A stretch of 64,000 nt of DNA, taken from positions 127,130,188-127,194,187 of the forward strand of contig OY757015.1 of NCBI GenBank assembly GCA_963580285.1, given 5' to 3'. The translations under genes were made by a program, and so were the position numbers. The notes below the pieces were generated by a model. The model worked only from the letters and a program-made list of their open reading frames with translations, searched no databases and had not been told where the DNA came from. Below, one piece after another: positions 20,901 through 28,019 of this stretch (its first letter is position 1; the number at the start of each line of letters is the position of its first letter). This stretch comes from Lucinisca nassula. Taxonomy: Eukaryota > Mollusca > Bivalvia > Lucinida > Lucinidae.

Positions 20901-23900
20901 AGGTTCAGGTAAGGTAAATTCAGGAAACTTTTCAGAATTTTTATTACAATTTTCCATCATATGAAATTGCTACACCTGGTCCCAAGACCAGTGCAACCAC
21001 CACAACACCTTACATGTACATAACAACAGATGAAAATACACATGTCTTTAATATCTTCTCAGATTTAAAAGCTGTATAAACAGTTAAACTGATGACTTGA
21101 ACACCAAAATTTGTTCAAGACAGGGGGTGACCAAGCCAATCAGGGTTATTCATTGTGTCATGTCATCAGGTATAATGCTTGTCTAAAATAAAGTTAATGT
21201 TGTGTGTACTCATTAGAATCTCCTCAATGAGGTGATTCTAGAGTGCACACATCATATCTTTTCATAATGAAATATCTTTGCAAAGTATGCCCTACAATGT
21301 CTAATCAGGAGGACGTATTCAAAGAATTTCCTCGGGAATCACAAATTAGTGTAATTAACCCTTTTTATACCAAATGGAATCTTCCTCTATAATTATATAA
21401 GGCAGGAGTCAATTTCGAAATTTAGGGGTGACAGGTTGTGTTATCTTTAAAATTTATTAGGAAAATAGCTAAACTTTTTGCAAATAGTGTAGGCCCTGAT
21501 CAGACGCCACATTCTGTGGCGTCTGATCTGGGCCTGCATTGTTTGCCAGGAACCCGCTTTGGGGCTTCGGGTACAAAATGGGTCAAGCCACCGGTGTTCA
21601 AGTTATCAAAGTTTCATTATAAATCATACTTACGATAATTTTCTTTGTTTGATACACAGCTGACAGCAAGTAGACAAGAACATTCTATAGTGTACAGCCA
21701 GAAGACTAGATGTATTAATTTATAGTACAACCATCTGTATTTCTGTCCTATATTATATGCATACTGTTTGTAGTAGTTGTAATACATTATCCCGACAAGG
21801 AATCTTGGAGCTGAGTGCAGACCGATGCATATTCTCCAAACATAGGCTTGAGGCTTGATCCCAGTCACAGCACTTGCCGATGGTATCGTATTTGTAACCT
21901 GAAAAATAACATACAATCAGTTTTAAGTGCCCTAGCCAATTTGGGTTGGGAAAAATGGATTGGGCTGCATGGTGCTTCATTGCAGAGCTCAAACAGGACA
22001 AACTTTTGAGTACTGGTAAACCTCTTTGAAGGTCTTAGCCTGCCCAAGAACACCATCAGGCCATCACTTGAACCCTTGTGGCCCCTTTAGGTAGTAGGGC
22101 TTGAAATGTCATTTCAGCTCAATGTCGCGTAAGAGTCCCACAAAATCAAAAACAATGTCTCCAAAATGACCTAAATAGCATTAAAGGGGTCACTTCACCT
22201 CAACGCACAAAAAAAAAAAAAAAAGAAAAAACAATCAAGCGCTTGATAGAGGACCCTGATTACAGGTGTACACGGTGCCAAGGAACTGCACGACCCTTAG
22301 ATGGCAGACCACAGAAGGAAGTCCAAGTCGGATCCAACAAGTTGGAGGTTGAACATAATGTAGCTTCCTTTTGCTGCCTAGGTGATATATTCTCAGCAGC
22401 GGGTGGTTGTGACCTTTCAACCACATCACGTGTGAAAACAGCCTGGAAGAAATTCAAGGAGTTGCTACCAGTTCTCTCTTCCCCCACCTCTCGTTCAAGA
22501 CACGTGGCAGTGTGTACAGCTCTTGTGTGCAGAGGGCAATGCTCCATGCCAGTGAGACATGGCCACTGACAAAGCCAAATCTCCGATGCCTTCAGCGGAA
22601 TGACAGGGCAATGATCAGACAGATCTGCAATGTCAAGTCACAGGACACTGTCACCATCAGGTTCAGAGAGTTACTTGAGCGTCTTGGCATTGAGGACCTG
22701 GACCTTATCCTGAAAGAGAGAAGGCTCCGCTGGTATGGACGTGTGGAACTCTCCAACGGTGCAGTCAAGACTGCCTGTGAAATACAGGTAGGTGGAAAGC
22801 AGGGGCCTGGAAGGCCCAAGATGACCTGGAAGCAGCTGACAGAAAGAGATTACAGAGAATGGAAGCTCTCTGCTTTCGATCCTCATGACAGACAGGCCTG
22901 GAGATCTAGTGTAAGATCTGCCATGCCTGCAGCAAGCCAGCTGCCTAGAAGGGGGCCCACCTATGTGGACCTTGCCCCTGTACCTGCACGTTAATAAAAT
23001 ATCCATTGATGATGATGATGAAAAAACAGCTTGTACAATTTTAGGACCGCAAAAATGTATTTGAGGAAGTGGTAGTTTGAATGACAGAGGTAACAACTCC
23101 AGGTATGAAAGCATGACAGGAAAATATTTTCGCTTTAAAAGAGAGATCTCTGTATATTGTGTGTACCCATTAGAAGTGCCTCATCAAGGCGATTCTAGTC
23201 AGTACATACTACATACCTTTTCTAGATACAACTAGAGCTGTCAGTGAAACTGACTAGGGCCCCGGCAGCGCTATCAGAGGAGTAAAAATTTGTGGACTGA
23301 CAGACAGACGGACGGACAGAGTGATTACTATAGGGCACCCACACTTTCAGTGCGGGGCCCTAATAAGAAAAATTCTACAATATGTTTATATCTGAAATTA
23401 ATGGAAAACTTTCCTTGGGACACAAGAACAAGTGTGAAATAAGCTTTTACTGGAGTACATCTTGCACTTCTCAGTAGGATGGAAAGCTTCAATGTAGCAA
23501 GTCTGCGGGTTTTCCCAAATCTATTTCAGCGAATCAGCCGATTCGTCCCAGTCAATTTCGGACTCGCCGATTTCGGCAGATGGAAAAAATTGGTCGGTTC
23601 GCCCCAGTCAATACCGATGCACGCAATTTCGCCTGACGGAAGGTATCGTGCGTGATTCACGTATGATTTTGTGAGAGTGGGAACTCTGGATATAATGTAA
23701 TTACAGTTGGGTTCTTTAACTTGCGCAGGGGAATGCTATCCTTACATTCACTGACATTGGGGCCTCCAGTTAATGCCCCGATCTGAATGACTGTGCACTT
23801 TGTCTATCTATCTGTCTCTCTATCTGTCTATCTATCTGCTGATACTGTGTCAGTCACATTTGACCATTACCGCAGGTGTATATTACATACACTCCAGGTT

Positions 23901-26641
23901 TTGCAGGATGAAAGCCTAAACAGTAATCATGTAATTACGGTAGGGATCTTTAACCTGCAAAGGGGATGGTTTTGTGACAGTCATCCCTGCAAATCATGCC
24001 AATGGATCGTGTTCGGACATCGAAATTATCACAGCCACCAGGTCTGAGGATTGAACCAGGGGCCTCTAGCATCAGAGACAAGTGCACCAACCACTGAGTT
24101 ATCACACTCCACAAACGACCACACCCTGATACCAATGTGTGACCATTCAACTGACAAGTTCTCTACCAACACAATCGGGTTCGTAGAAATACCGGAACAC
24201 ACCAAAACACCGGAACACACTGGTAATTACCGAAACACACTATTTTATTTTATATTATTAAAAAACGTATATATGACTTAATTACAGTTTTTAGTGTGTA
24301 GGATGTTGTTACTAACAATTCTGATCCTACAATCATTCAAAAAATTATTCTTATTCCATTTTATGTTTATAAATGTGTTCCAATGCGGTGGTTCTGAAGA
24401 TTGAAGAGATATAAATTTTAAGGTTACAACTCCAGCAAAGGTCCAGATCAGACTGTGTATTGATGCGAGTTGGACCGTCCATGCATATAAATTCTTTGGT
24501 TCCACTATGCGGCAGGACTTGATATGTCATTTCAATTGAATGTCGGGTAAAAGTCCAACAAAATGGGAAACAACGTCTCTATAATGACCTATAAAGTGTT
24601 GAATAGGATGTTGAACCTCAAATTAAACATTACCCTTTTTGTATAAATTAATTCCCATCGCAATTCAATTTTTTTTTAATTAAAATAACATTTTGAAGTT
24701 ATTAATTAATTATAACATTCTAATACCTAACTCATCGTCACAAAAATTTACTGGATCATACTGCCATATCAGAATCAGAGTTGTTACTGGTGACACGTCA
24801 TACACCATATAACAGGATTATCATTCGGTTCTTAACTGAGCCAGGGTGAATAATTGAAGGTATGTTCACATGTTACATTTGGTCAAAATATGACACACAA
24901 AATATATATTAGGAAGTGGCTAGCCGTCCGGTACCGGACGACCAGTCTACGAGTCTGCTCGTCCGGTACCGGACGACTAGCCAGTCCACGTAGGAATGGC
25001 TAGCTGTCCGGTAGTAAATTTAAATCTATCATTTTATATGAAAATTTTTCTAAATTACTCTAATTGTATTCTTACCACCTGTTTGTCGCCATTTTTTCCA
25101 ATAAATTCCAGAAATAGACATAATTGTAATTGACCCTGATGCAATGGACTGTCCGTGCACTGTGACAGTTATTATTATTATTATTATTATTATTATGTCA
25201 ATGTTATAATTATTATCTATTATTATTGCTATTATTAAAATCTGCAAATGTTTGTCCAATGTTGAGCTTGATATTTATCGTGATAGATTAACATTAAAAT
25301 TTTGGGAGCATATTAATTTAACATATCAGTTCAACTTCGTAGGTACAAAGAAATATCAGTTAGGGGTAATTATCTGGTTGGCATGGCACACATAAAGGCA
25401 ACGATCCGAAACACCATGAGTAGAGCAATTAAGGTGATAATCCTATGTATTGGGACAGATAGGCTCCAGCAAATAATGTAGTCCCAGACCAGAATGCTCC
25501 TGAAGCAGGGTCAACACTGTTTGCCATTCCATCTGCACCTTTTGGACTCTTTGCTGGATCGTGAACATTTTTTTTTAATTTTAGGAGAATAATTGCAAGT
25601 CATCAAGATCCTTATTTTTAAGGATTTCACGGTACTGCTCAATTGCTATTATTAGTTGTTTTTCGCGACGCTTGGATCAAACGTTTTAATACCTTCATGC
25701 CGCATTTACTTAAAGAAAGGAAAGGTAAATTATATAAACTTTAAGCGTTACCGATACGGCTGTGTTTATTTGCCTTATTTTTGAAATGACGGGCGAGGAA
25801 AATCTTAATGACAATTACATAGTCTCAAAGTAGGAACTATTTAGCATCCAGTACCCTATATGAAATGAGAGACTAAGATTTACTACAGGACGGCTAGCCA
25901 TTCCTACGCGGGTTGGCTAGCCGTCCGGTACAGGACGAGCAGACTCGTTGGCTGGTCGTCCGGTACCGGACGGGCAGACTCGTAGTCTGGTCGTCCGGTA
26001 CCGGACGGCTAGCCACTGCCTATATATTAAGCACATATTCCCCCCCCCCCCAAAAAAAAACACACACACACACACACAAAAAAAAACACTATTTAATTAG
26101 CCCAAAAACACAATTTTTTGAGTGTGTTTCGGTAATTACCAGTGTGTTCCGGTGTTTTGGTGTGTTCCGGTATTTCTACGAACCGACACAATCTAATCAC
26201 AGGCGTTTGGCCCATTTATTTGTCAAAAAAAATTTGTGAAATGTGCAAAAAGTCAAAATATGAGTATTGTTTTTTTCATTCTGGTATAGAAGCTAGCCTA
26301 CTATACCAGGATCTGGATTTTTTTACTCATATTTTGAATTTTTACACATTCTGTTGTTGTTGTAGCAAATTCCACTGTCCACAAGTTTTTCCGGCAAATC
26401 AACAGGCCAAGTTGTGAATCTATTTAGTGCATATGTAAAGATAAGGCATATTAAAAAACAAAACAAAAACTCTGAAGCGTACATTGCAATCTGTATCATT
26501 TATTCCCTCTCGATCAAGTAAATATGCTGAAAGGAAGCAATAAAGCAATGCGAAAGCCGGTAGTCCAACTGTGATTAGCCCAAAACGCATGAAAGGAATC
26601 CGCAGCAGCACATCTGTAACTATTTTCTCATTTTGTCCCAT
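8803..26641 (-). CDS. PGAP2: PGAP2-like (FRAG1 family) gene, five exons
   Basis: Only host gene recognised. Family knowledge: PGAP2 (FRAG1/DRAM/Sfk1 group) is a multi-pass ER/Golgi membrane protein that takes part in lipid remodelling of GPI anchors. Five exons can be chained on the minus strand (26483-26641, 21634-21898, 17338-17444, 14101-14209, 8803-8984). Lengths 159+265+107+109+182 give 822 nt: 273 residues plus stop, normal for the family. Phases agree at every junction (0, 1, 0, 1). Motifs typical of the family follow in order: an N-terminal hydrophobic helix, YVWRICIGLHSAPRFL, a HEKLFIVFM helix, the YFFFQHRLHCKPG segment (family form YFFRHNxxCEPG), and FEYLIAYANMGYHVT. Introns are 4.58, 4.19, 3.13 and 5.12 kb and full of transposons. 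The 5' UTR and promoter were not resolved. Recognition is by remembered family motifs, not by a search. Confidence 0.88.
9155..9395 (+). mobile_element. tRNA-derived SINE, family S1
   Basis: Begins GGGCCTCTGTGGCCTAATGG with a box-B-like GGTTTGAGCCT and ends in CCAAAAAAAAAAACACAAAA. Lies in intron 4, antisense to the host gene. Confidence 0.75.
9396..9774. other. Intronic non-coding stretch
   Basis: AT-rich sequence with a short inverted segment around TTAGGTGCCCAAAC. Nothing recognised. Confidence 0.45.
9775..9950. mobile_element. Palindromic MITE family M3, copy a
   Basis: Carries GGGACAGACATGCCTAAGC, then the palindromic core AAACAGTGCAGACCCAGATC.., then a TTGCTGGGTAGC..TTTAGGAAAATTACGAC body. 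Related copies: 14250-14440, 14805-14885 (partial), 25430-25615. Termini not defined. Confidence 0.55.
9952..10240 (-). mobile_element. (CAAA)n-tailed SINE-like repeat, family S4
   Basis: Nearly full length: TTTTGTTTGTTTGAG tail complement through to the CCGAGATGGGCGCGG end. Confidence 0.6.
10479..10632. mobile_element. Short TIR MITE, family M6
   Basis: Ends CATAGCTCCAGAAAAGG and TTAACTGGGGCTGTG are inverted relatives. A better-preserved copy lies at 17852-18037. Confidence 0.55.
10633..10993. other. Intronic non-coding stretch
   Basis: Nothing recognised. Short open frames here show no family motif. Confidence 0.4.
10994..11117 (-). mobile_element. Diverged tRNA-derived SINE, family S2
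   Basis: On the minus strand AGCGGCCATGGTGTAGTGG and GCCACTTGCCTCATAAAC parallel the head of the S2 copies at 13888, 55132 and 56166. An older, more diverged copy. Confidence 0.5.
11118..12282. other. Intronic non-coding stretch
   Basis: Contains degenerate copies of the 4505-4573 palindrome family (11190-11400 and near 12000). Otherwise AT-rich with no gene recognised. Confidence 0.45.
12350..13594 (-). mobile_element. Non-autonomous Tigger/pogo-like transposon
   Basis: TIRs CAGGCGAACCCCTTTATGTC (12350) and, at the right end, the complement of CAGGCGAACCTCGGTATTTC (ending 13594), flanked by TA on both sides (12348-12349, 13595-13596). Subterminal repeats of the type TTCGAGATA / TTATCCGAAG. 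Only the N-terminal DNA-binding part is coded; the DDE catalytic region is absent, so at 1.25 kb this is an internal-deletion derivative. Confidence 0.85.
12392..12925 (-). CDS. Truncated Tigger/pogo protein, CENP-B-type HTH only
   Basis: 177 residues. A Ser/Gly/Pro-rich N-terminus of about 80 residues precedes KRKLDNKSLELKYEVLMEVG, then ..SKKQIADHYGLAQSTLSTWL (about residues 87-135). This is the helix-turn-helix found at the N-terminus of pogo/Tigger transposases and CENP-B, which binds the element's TIR region. The frame then runs into the terminal region of the element (FRVANEHVHCSY..), so no second HTH and no DDE domain follow. It sits within the TIRs, antisense to nothing and co-oriented with the host gene. 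It could still give a DNA-binding peptide; expression is unknown. Confidence 0.75.
   Translation of the reverse strand: MSNSYRRYLMRFYRMLNIIRDKTFMMSALSNAEQSNEGPGSGPGGIVRSVNFTPVAEQSSQGPVSGGITGSARKGVKRKLDNKSLELKYEVLMEVGKGLRSKKQIADHYGLAQSTLSTWLKNADNIKNAFLNGEFTFFRVANEHVHCSYADSTWVPSVYMYIDDVTICLSRTSDNSK
13888..14052 (-). mobile_element. tRNA-derived SINE, family S2
   Basis: On the minus strand: GAAGCCTCCGTGGTGTAGTG head, box-B-like GGATCAATCCCGG, tail AAAACTCTAACACACACAC. Related copies at 55132 and 56166 end in (ACTC)n. Lies just downstream of the exon 4 donor. Confidence 0.75.
14101..14209 (-). CDS. PGAP2: PGAP2-like exon 4
   Basis: 109 nt between a CTATTTCAG acceptor and a GTAAGTATG donor. It codes for ERSSYFWKKVTLAWISLS, a membrane helix, then GLLYFFFQHRLHCKPG. 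The last part corresponds to the family's YxxFRHNxxCEPGxY motif. It leaves one base, completed by CA at the start of exon 5 (..KPG-A-FSWF). Too short to stand out as an open frame; found by looking for the missing phase-1 exon. A tRNA-derived SINE ends about 50 bp downstream of its donor, and a partial duplicate of its 5' half lies at 14720-14760. Confidence 0.85.
14250..14440. mobile_element. Palindromic MITE family M3, copy b
   Basis: Core AGACTGCTCCAGAAGGAGCAGTCT with AAACAG..CTGTTTGCC arms, same body as 9775-9950. Duplicated with the exon 4 border at 14800-14885. Confidence 0.6.
14720..14760 (-). pseudogene. Partial duplicate of PGAP2-like exon 4
   Basis: The segment repeats the first ~40 nt of exon 4 (RSSYFWKKATLAF versus RSSYFWKKVTLAW) together with its upstream intron sequence and the adjoining palindromic MITE, displaced by about 555 bp. 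It reaches a stop soon after TLAFS and no donor is present, and the acceptor is altered (TTGCAAG in place of TTTCAG). It is therefore a non-functional copy left by a local duplication of exon border plus MITE. Confidence 0.75.
14957..15050 (+). mobile_element. SINE S1 fragment (3' part)
   Basis: CTCTGGATACTCCGGATTTC and GATCCGCTCATATAAAGG match the 3' half of the S1 copies at 9155 and 28778. Confidence 0.6.
15195..15431. mobile_element. Small TIR element (MITE M7)
   Basis: CATCACGAAAACACGCC and GGCGTGTTTTCGTGATG are exact inverse copies about 235 bp apart. The interior holds a GAAGCCCACTTTGACCCC..GGGGTTTACAGGGG palindrome-like segment. Confidence 0.6.
15432..15809. other. Intronic non-coding stretch
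   Basis: AT-rich; contains a copy of the TAAACCCCACTTTTACAGGG segment also seen near 4740. No gene seen. Confidence 0.4.
15810..16013. mobile_element. TTAA MITE family M4, copy b
   Basis: Ends TTAACCCATAACAAG and ACCATAAGGGTTAA. Interior shares AGTCAACAATT and the CAAACAGTGAGGAGTCTGATC half-palindrome with M4a. Confidence 0.65.
16014..16366. other. Intronic non-coding stretch
   Basis: Two loose copies of a GTCAAGGCCAAATATGGATA / GTCAAATTGGGATGC unit related to AGGTCA-rich minisatellites. Nothing coding. Confidence 0.4.
16367..16532. mobile_element. Tc1/pogo-like MITE, second copy
   Basis: CAGTAAAATTCGGC at left after TA, interior GACTGTT..AACAGTC hairpin and GAACAGTCCCAAAGGTGG as in 3105-3311. 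The right terminus is degraded. Confidence 0.6.
16585..16814. mobile_element. TTAA MITE family M2, copy e
   Basis: TTAACCCTCATCATGCTG left, TAGCAGGATAAACGTTAA right, intact GATGGCTTCTGAAGAAGCCATC core. Confidence 0.7.
17080..17309 (-). mobile_element. TTAA MITE family M1, copy c
   Basis: TTAATCCATTTTGTACCGG at left and TTTGGTACAAAAAGGGTTAA at right, with the palindromic core around 17130-17190. Confidence 0.7.
17338..17444 (-). CDS. PGAP2: PGAP2-like exon 3
   Basis: 107 nt between a TATTTTCAG acceptor and a GTAAGTACT donor. It codes for VHEKLFIVFMVASIAHMVFG followed by TLAFKWSRHKGMSEM. This matches the family pattern of a short HExxF segment, a membrane helix with a conserved H-M pair, and a basic cytosolic loop. 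The acceptor takes two bases to finish the codon begun in exon 2, and the exon ends in phase 0. Confidence 0.87.
17625..17690. repeat. GC-rich hairpin, 32-bp arms
   Basis: GCGAGCAGCGAAGGTTC..CTGCGCA and TGCGCAG..GAACCTTCACTGCTCGC pair with three mismatches over 32 bp around a 2-bp centre. Intron 2. Function unknown. Confidence 0.7.
17852..18037. mobile_element. Short TIR MITE, family M6
   Basis: TIRs CCATAGCTTCAGATAAG and CTTATCTGGGGCTATGG. Confidence 0.7.
18332..18381. repeat. Exact 50-bp palindrome
   Basis: CTCACAAATTTTAAAATGCC and its complement meet at CAACAATTGTTG with no spacer. Would extrude as a cruciform or fold as RNA. Confidence 0.9.
18419..20382 (+). mobile_element. Hairpin-ended minisatellite element HM2
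   Basis: Left ACAAGAGGGGCCAGAGGGCCC hairpin, then GCTCACCTG. The core is about 10 units of ~166 bp (GGGGGCATTTTTGGCCCCAG.., ..GAACAATCTTGGTAGGGGTC.., ..TTTTCCCTATATAAGCC). The right end is hairpin AGCTCACCT-T-GTCAC/GTGAC-AGGTGAGCT (20351-20382). Inserted in an A-run of the palindromic TIR element (..GAACATGA / AAAAAGTTTTAT..). No coding frame. Same architecture as HM1, HM3, HM4 and HM5. Confidence 0.75.
20569..20880 (+). mobile_element. (CAAA)n-tailed SINE-like repeat, family S4
   Basis: Full-length: CCCGCCCATCAGGGCTTAG head to CAAACAAACAAACC tail. Intron 2. Confidence 0.65.
20881..21354. other. Intronic non-coding stretch
   Basis: Nothing recognised except a short GAATCTCCTCAATGAGGTGATTC palindrome-like segment near 21216-21240, related to one at 23170-23205. 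Confidence 0.45.
21355..21586 (+). mobile_element. TTAA MITE family M1, copy d
   Basis: TTAACCCTTTTTATACC left, GGTACAAAATGGGTCAA right. Core GACGCCACATTCTGTGGCGTC shows paired changes (GCCGC to GCCAC with GTGGC) that keep the palindrome. Confidence 0.75.
21634..21898 (-). CDS. PGAP2: PGAP2-like exon 2 (signature exon)
   Basis: 265 nt, opening after a polypyrimidine tract and TTTTTCAG acceptor, closing on a GTAAGT donor. It codes for the strongest family signature in the gene, YVWRICIGLHSAPRFLVG, followed by a Tyr-rich loop (MYYNYYKQYAYNIGQKYRW) and a membrane helix around LVFWLYTIECSCLLAVSCVS. It ends one base into a codon after SNKENY. In the family this region contains the first lumenal loop and the second and third membrane helices. 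Confidence 0.9.
21935..22225 (+). mobile_element. (CAAA)n-tailed SINE-like repeat, family S4
   Basis: CCAATTTGGGTTGGG.. through GACCTAAATAGCATTAAAGG to a poly-A tail at 22206-22225, directly followed by a LINE 3' fragment. Intron 1. Confidence 0.6.
22232..23022 (+). pseudogene. 5'-truncated LINE, C-terminal region
   Basis: Two overlapping frames (22243-22569 and 22512-22994) are one LINE C-terminal region broken by a frameshift near 22480-22505. Motifs: KLEVEHNVASFCCLGDIFSA, SASETW-type (HASETWPLTKPNLR), LRWYGRVE, GPGRPKMTWKQLTERD. These are typical of the part after the RT in many invertebrate non-LTR elements. It ends TTGATGATGATGATGAAAAAA, a short tandem-repeat 3' tail. Only the last ~250 codons remain, the usual outcome of 5' truncation. 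The clade is not certain. Confidence 0.75.
23231..23361 (+). mobile_element. Minimal hairpin-ended element HM5 (no tandem core)
   Basis: Left hairpin GTCAGTGAAACTGAC (23240-23254) followed by TAGGGCCCC; right hairpin AGGGC..CACACTTTCAGTGCGGGGCCCT. Same layout as HM1-HM4 but with the repeat core missing; contains GACAGACAGACGGACGGAC. Confidence 0.6.
23690..24113 (-). mobile_element. tRNA-derived SINE, family S3
   Basis: On the minus strand GGAGTGTGATAACTCAGTGG head with GGTTCAATCCTCAG box-B-like motif, then a body with GATTTGCAGGGATGACTGTC. The tail region overlaps a CTATCTGTC simple repeat (23800-23840). Second copy at 26880-27181. Confidence 0.65.
24470..24635 (+). mobile_element. S4 SINE-like fragment
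   Basis: GTTGGACCGTCCATGCATAT through GAACCTCAAATTAAAC: the 3' half only, inside the hAT-like element. Confidence 0.55.
24912..26020. mobile_element. MULE-like element with palindromic TIR motifs
   Basis: ~110-bp TIRs (GGAAGTGGCTAGCCGTCCGG / complement of GGCAGTGGCTAGCCGTCCGG) flanked by a 9-bp duplication TATATATTA (24903-24911, 26021-26029), the length typical of Mutator-like elements. Each TIR repeats the 14-bp palindrome GTCCGGTACCGGAC two or three times. The interior has a (TAT)n run (25168-25196) and an M3 MITE; no transposase. Confidence 0.75.
25430..25615. mobile_element. Palindromic MITE family M3, copy c
   Basis: TATTGGGACAGATAGGCTCC, AATGCTCCTGAAGCAGGGTC and TTTTAGGAGAATAATTGCAAG match 9775-9950. 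Confidence 0.55.
26483..26641 (-). CDS. PGAP2: PGAP2-like exon 1 (start codon)
   Basis: Codes for 53 residues beginning MGQNEKIVTDVLLRIPFMRF. A hydrophobic membrane helix (about residues 17-41, LITVGLPAFALLYCFLSAYL) is followed by a short lumenal stretch ending ..NDTDCN. The donor on the minus strand is GTACGC, a GT donor with a weaker consensus than the others in this gene. The exon ends in phase 0 and joins in frame to exon 2 (V-T-N-T-I-P-S), as in other family members, where a CxVxNxLPSxSA segment precedes the YVWRxCIGLHSxPR signature. The ATG is the first in this frame and is preceded by an A-rich context (CTGAAA). Confidence 0.85.
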
Positions 26642-26879
26642 TTTCAGTTTTGGTAAATAATAATGTAAAGTTGCCGCAAAGTTATTTCAGACTGTATATT
26701 ATCTGATAATCGGTACTGAATTTAGCATTTCGTCAAAAAATGTGTAATTTGACAGATGACAGGAAGTGGACGGTAAACGGACCACAACAATATGTCAAAA
26801 CTCGACATGGACTCAAAAGGAACGCACATGCTTTTACTCTTTCTTTCTACTTATACTGCGACCGGCCACATCAGACCAT
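26642..26879. other. Upstream flank of the PGAP2-like gene
   Basis: No TATA box or clear promoter motif seen. The 5' UTR may be here or in an unseen exon. Confidence 0.35.
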
Positions 26880-27181
26880 TACTCCCAGGTGTACATTACA
26901 TACACACCAGCTTTGCAGGATGAAAGCCTATACAGTATTCATGTAATTACGGTAGGTGTCTTTAACCTGCACAGGGCATGACTCTCCCTGAACCGGGGGG
27001 GGGGGGGGCTCTAGTTAACGTCCCGATCCGAGGGATGGTGCACTTTATGACATTCATCCCTGCAAATGATACCAATGTAGCGTATTCGGACACCGAAATT
27101 TTATCGCCACTGCCGGGGATCGAACCCGGGACCTCTAGCATCAGAGGGAAGTGCACTAACCGCTAAGCTATCGCGCTCCAC
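26880..27181 (-). mobile_element. tRNA-derived SINE, family S3
   Basis: Minus strand: TGGAGCGCGATAGCTTAGCG head and CCCGGGTTCGATCCCCGG box B, then the S3 body with TGCAGGGATGAATGTCAT. Better preserved than the 23690-24113 copy. Confidence 0.7.
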
Positions 27182-27246
27182 ATGTTAATATGGTCCTACT
27201 AAATAGAAGTGGAGGCATTGTTCAGGAAACGATACAATTAACCCAC

Positions 27247-27383
27247 AGCTCCCATCTGAGCGCTTTGGTGCAGTGGTAGCGCATCGGATTAGTGATCAAG
27301 AGGTTGCGGGTTCGAGCCTCACGCTGACCAAAGTGTTGTGCCCTTGAGCAAGGCACTACATCCACATTGCTTAAAAAAAAAAA
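27247..27383 (+). mobile_element. tRNA-derived SINE, family S5
   Basis: Head GCGCTTTGGTGCAGTGGTAG with box B GGGTTCGAGCC, then TGCCCTTGAGCAAGGCAC, a motif seen in several animal SINE bodies, and an 18-nt A tail. The tRNA-like part is followed directly by the SINE body, so it is not a tRNA gene. Confidence 0.7.
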
Positions 27384-28019
27384 AAAAAAAAACAGAAAGT
27401 ACTGGTTACCACCCAGGAAATCCTGCTCGTAATGCACAGATGTCAGCGAGTAGCAATAATAGGAGAAAAAAAGAGAGAAAAAATCAGAGACGCCAAAGGG
27501 AAAGAAACACAAACATGCAACAACAGACTCATCTGTATCCTATCTACACTTCACTGCAAATATCCACTTATGCCCAAAATCTCTATTTCGGGTGCCTTGC
27601 ATCCTAAAATTGATATGCAATCTAAATCGAAGCAAAGCTTCAAGACCTGACTCCATAAAACCCATTATTCTGAAAAACCTATACCTGTGGACACAAATCC
27701 GTTCAAACTTTGATGGGCTTCATTTCATATTGATTTGATATTTCATTCAATATTTCCTTACATCCTGCCAGTCAATTGTAAGCTAGGACTACATTCAAAA
27801 CACAAAGTGTTGTACATTTCGTAGTAGACTCCTACACTATCCAATCAGAATGCAACTCAAATGTCAATCACACCTAAAAATGGGAAAAAGTGCTTGCCAA
27901 ATTGAGACCATTCAATGTATATTTCTTGATCCAGTTTTAGACTACTTTGATGAATGACATTTGCTTGTCAAACTAAGTTGATACAAAGAGACTCATTGAA
28001 AGGTACTTCATAGAAGTTT
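27384..28019. other. Non-coding stretch
   Basis: AT-rich sequence, no motif recognised. The start overlaps a fragment resembling the PLE 3' end region (GGGAAAGAAACACAAACATG at 27498). Confidence 0.4.

Larger units (their letters stand above)
24177..26185. mobile_element. 2.0-kb hAT-like TIR element
   Basis: ~70-bp near-perfect TIRs starting GGGTTCGTAGAAATACCGG and built from repeats of CCGGAACACAC. 8-bp duplication ACACAATC on both sides (24169-24176, 26186-26193), as made by hAT transposases. No transposase. A MULE-like element (24912-26020) is nested inside. Confidence 0.8.

Noticed and set aside
22592..23114. Minus-strand frames of 75 and 147 residues
   Set aside because: Shadows of the plus-strand LINE C-terminal region.
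27247..27320. tRNA gene candidate
   Set aside because: The tRNA-like head continues into a SINE body with an A tail. The heads at 9155, 13888, 24113, 27181, 55132 and 56166 are likewise SINEs.
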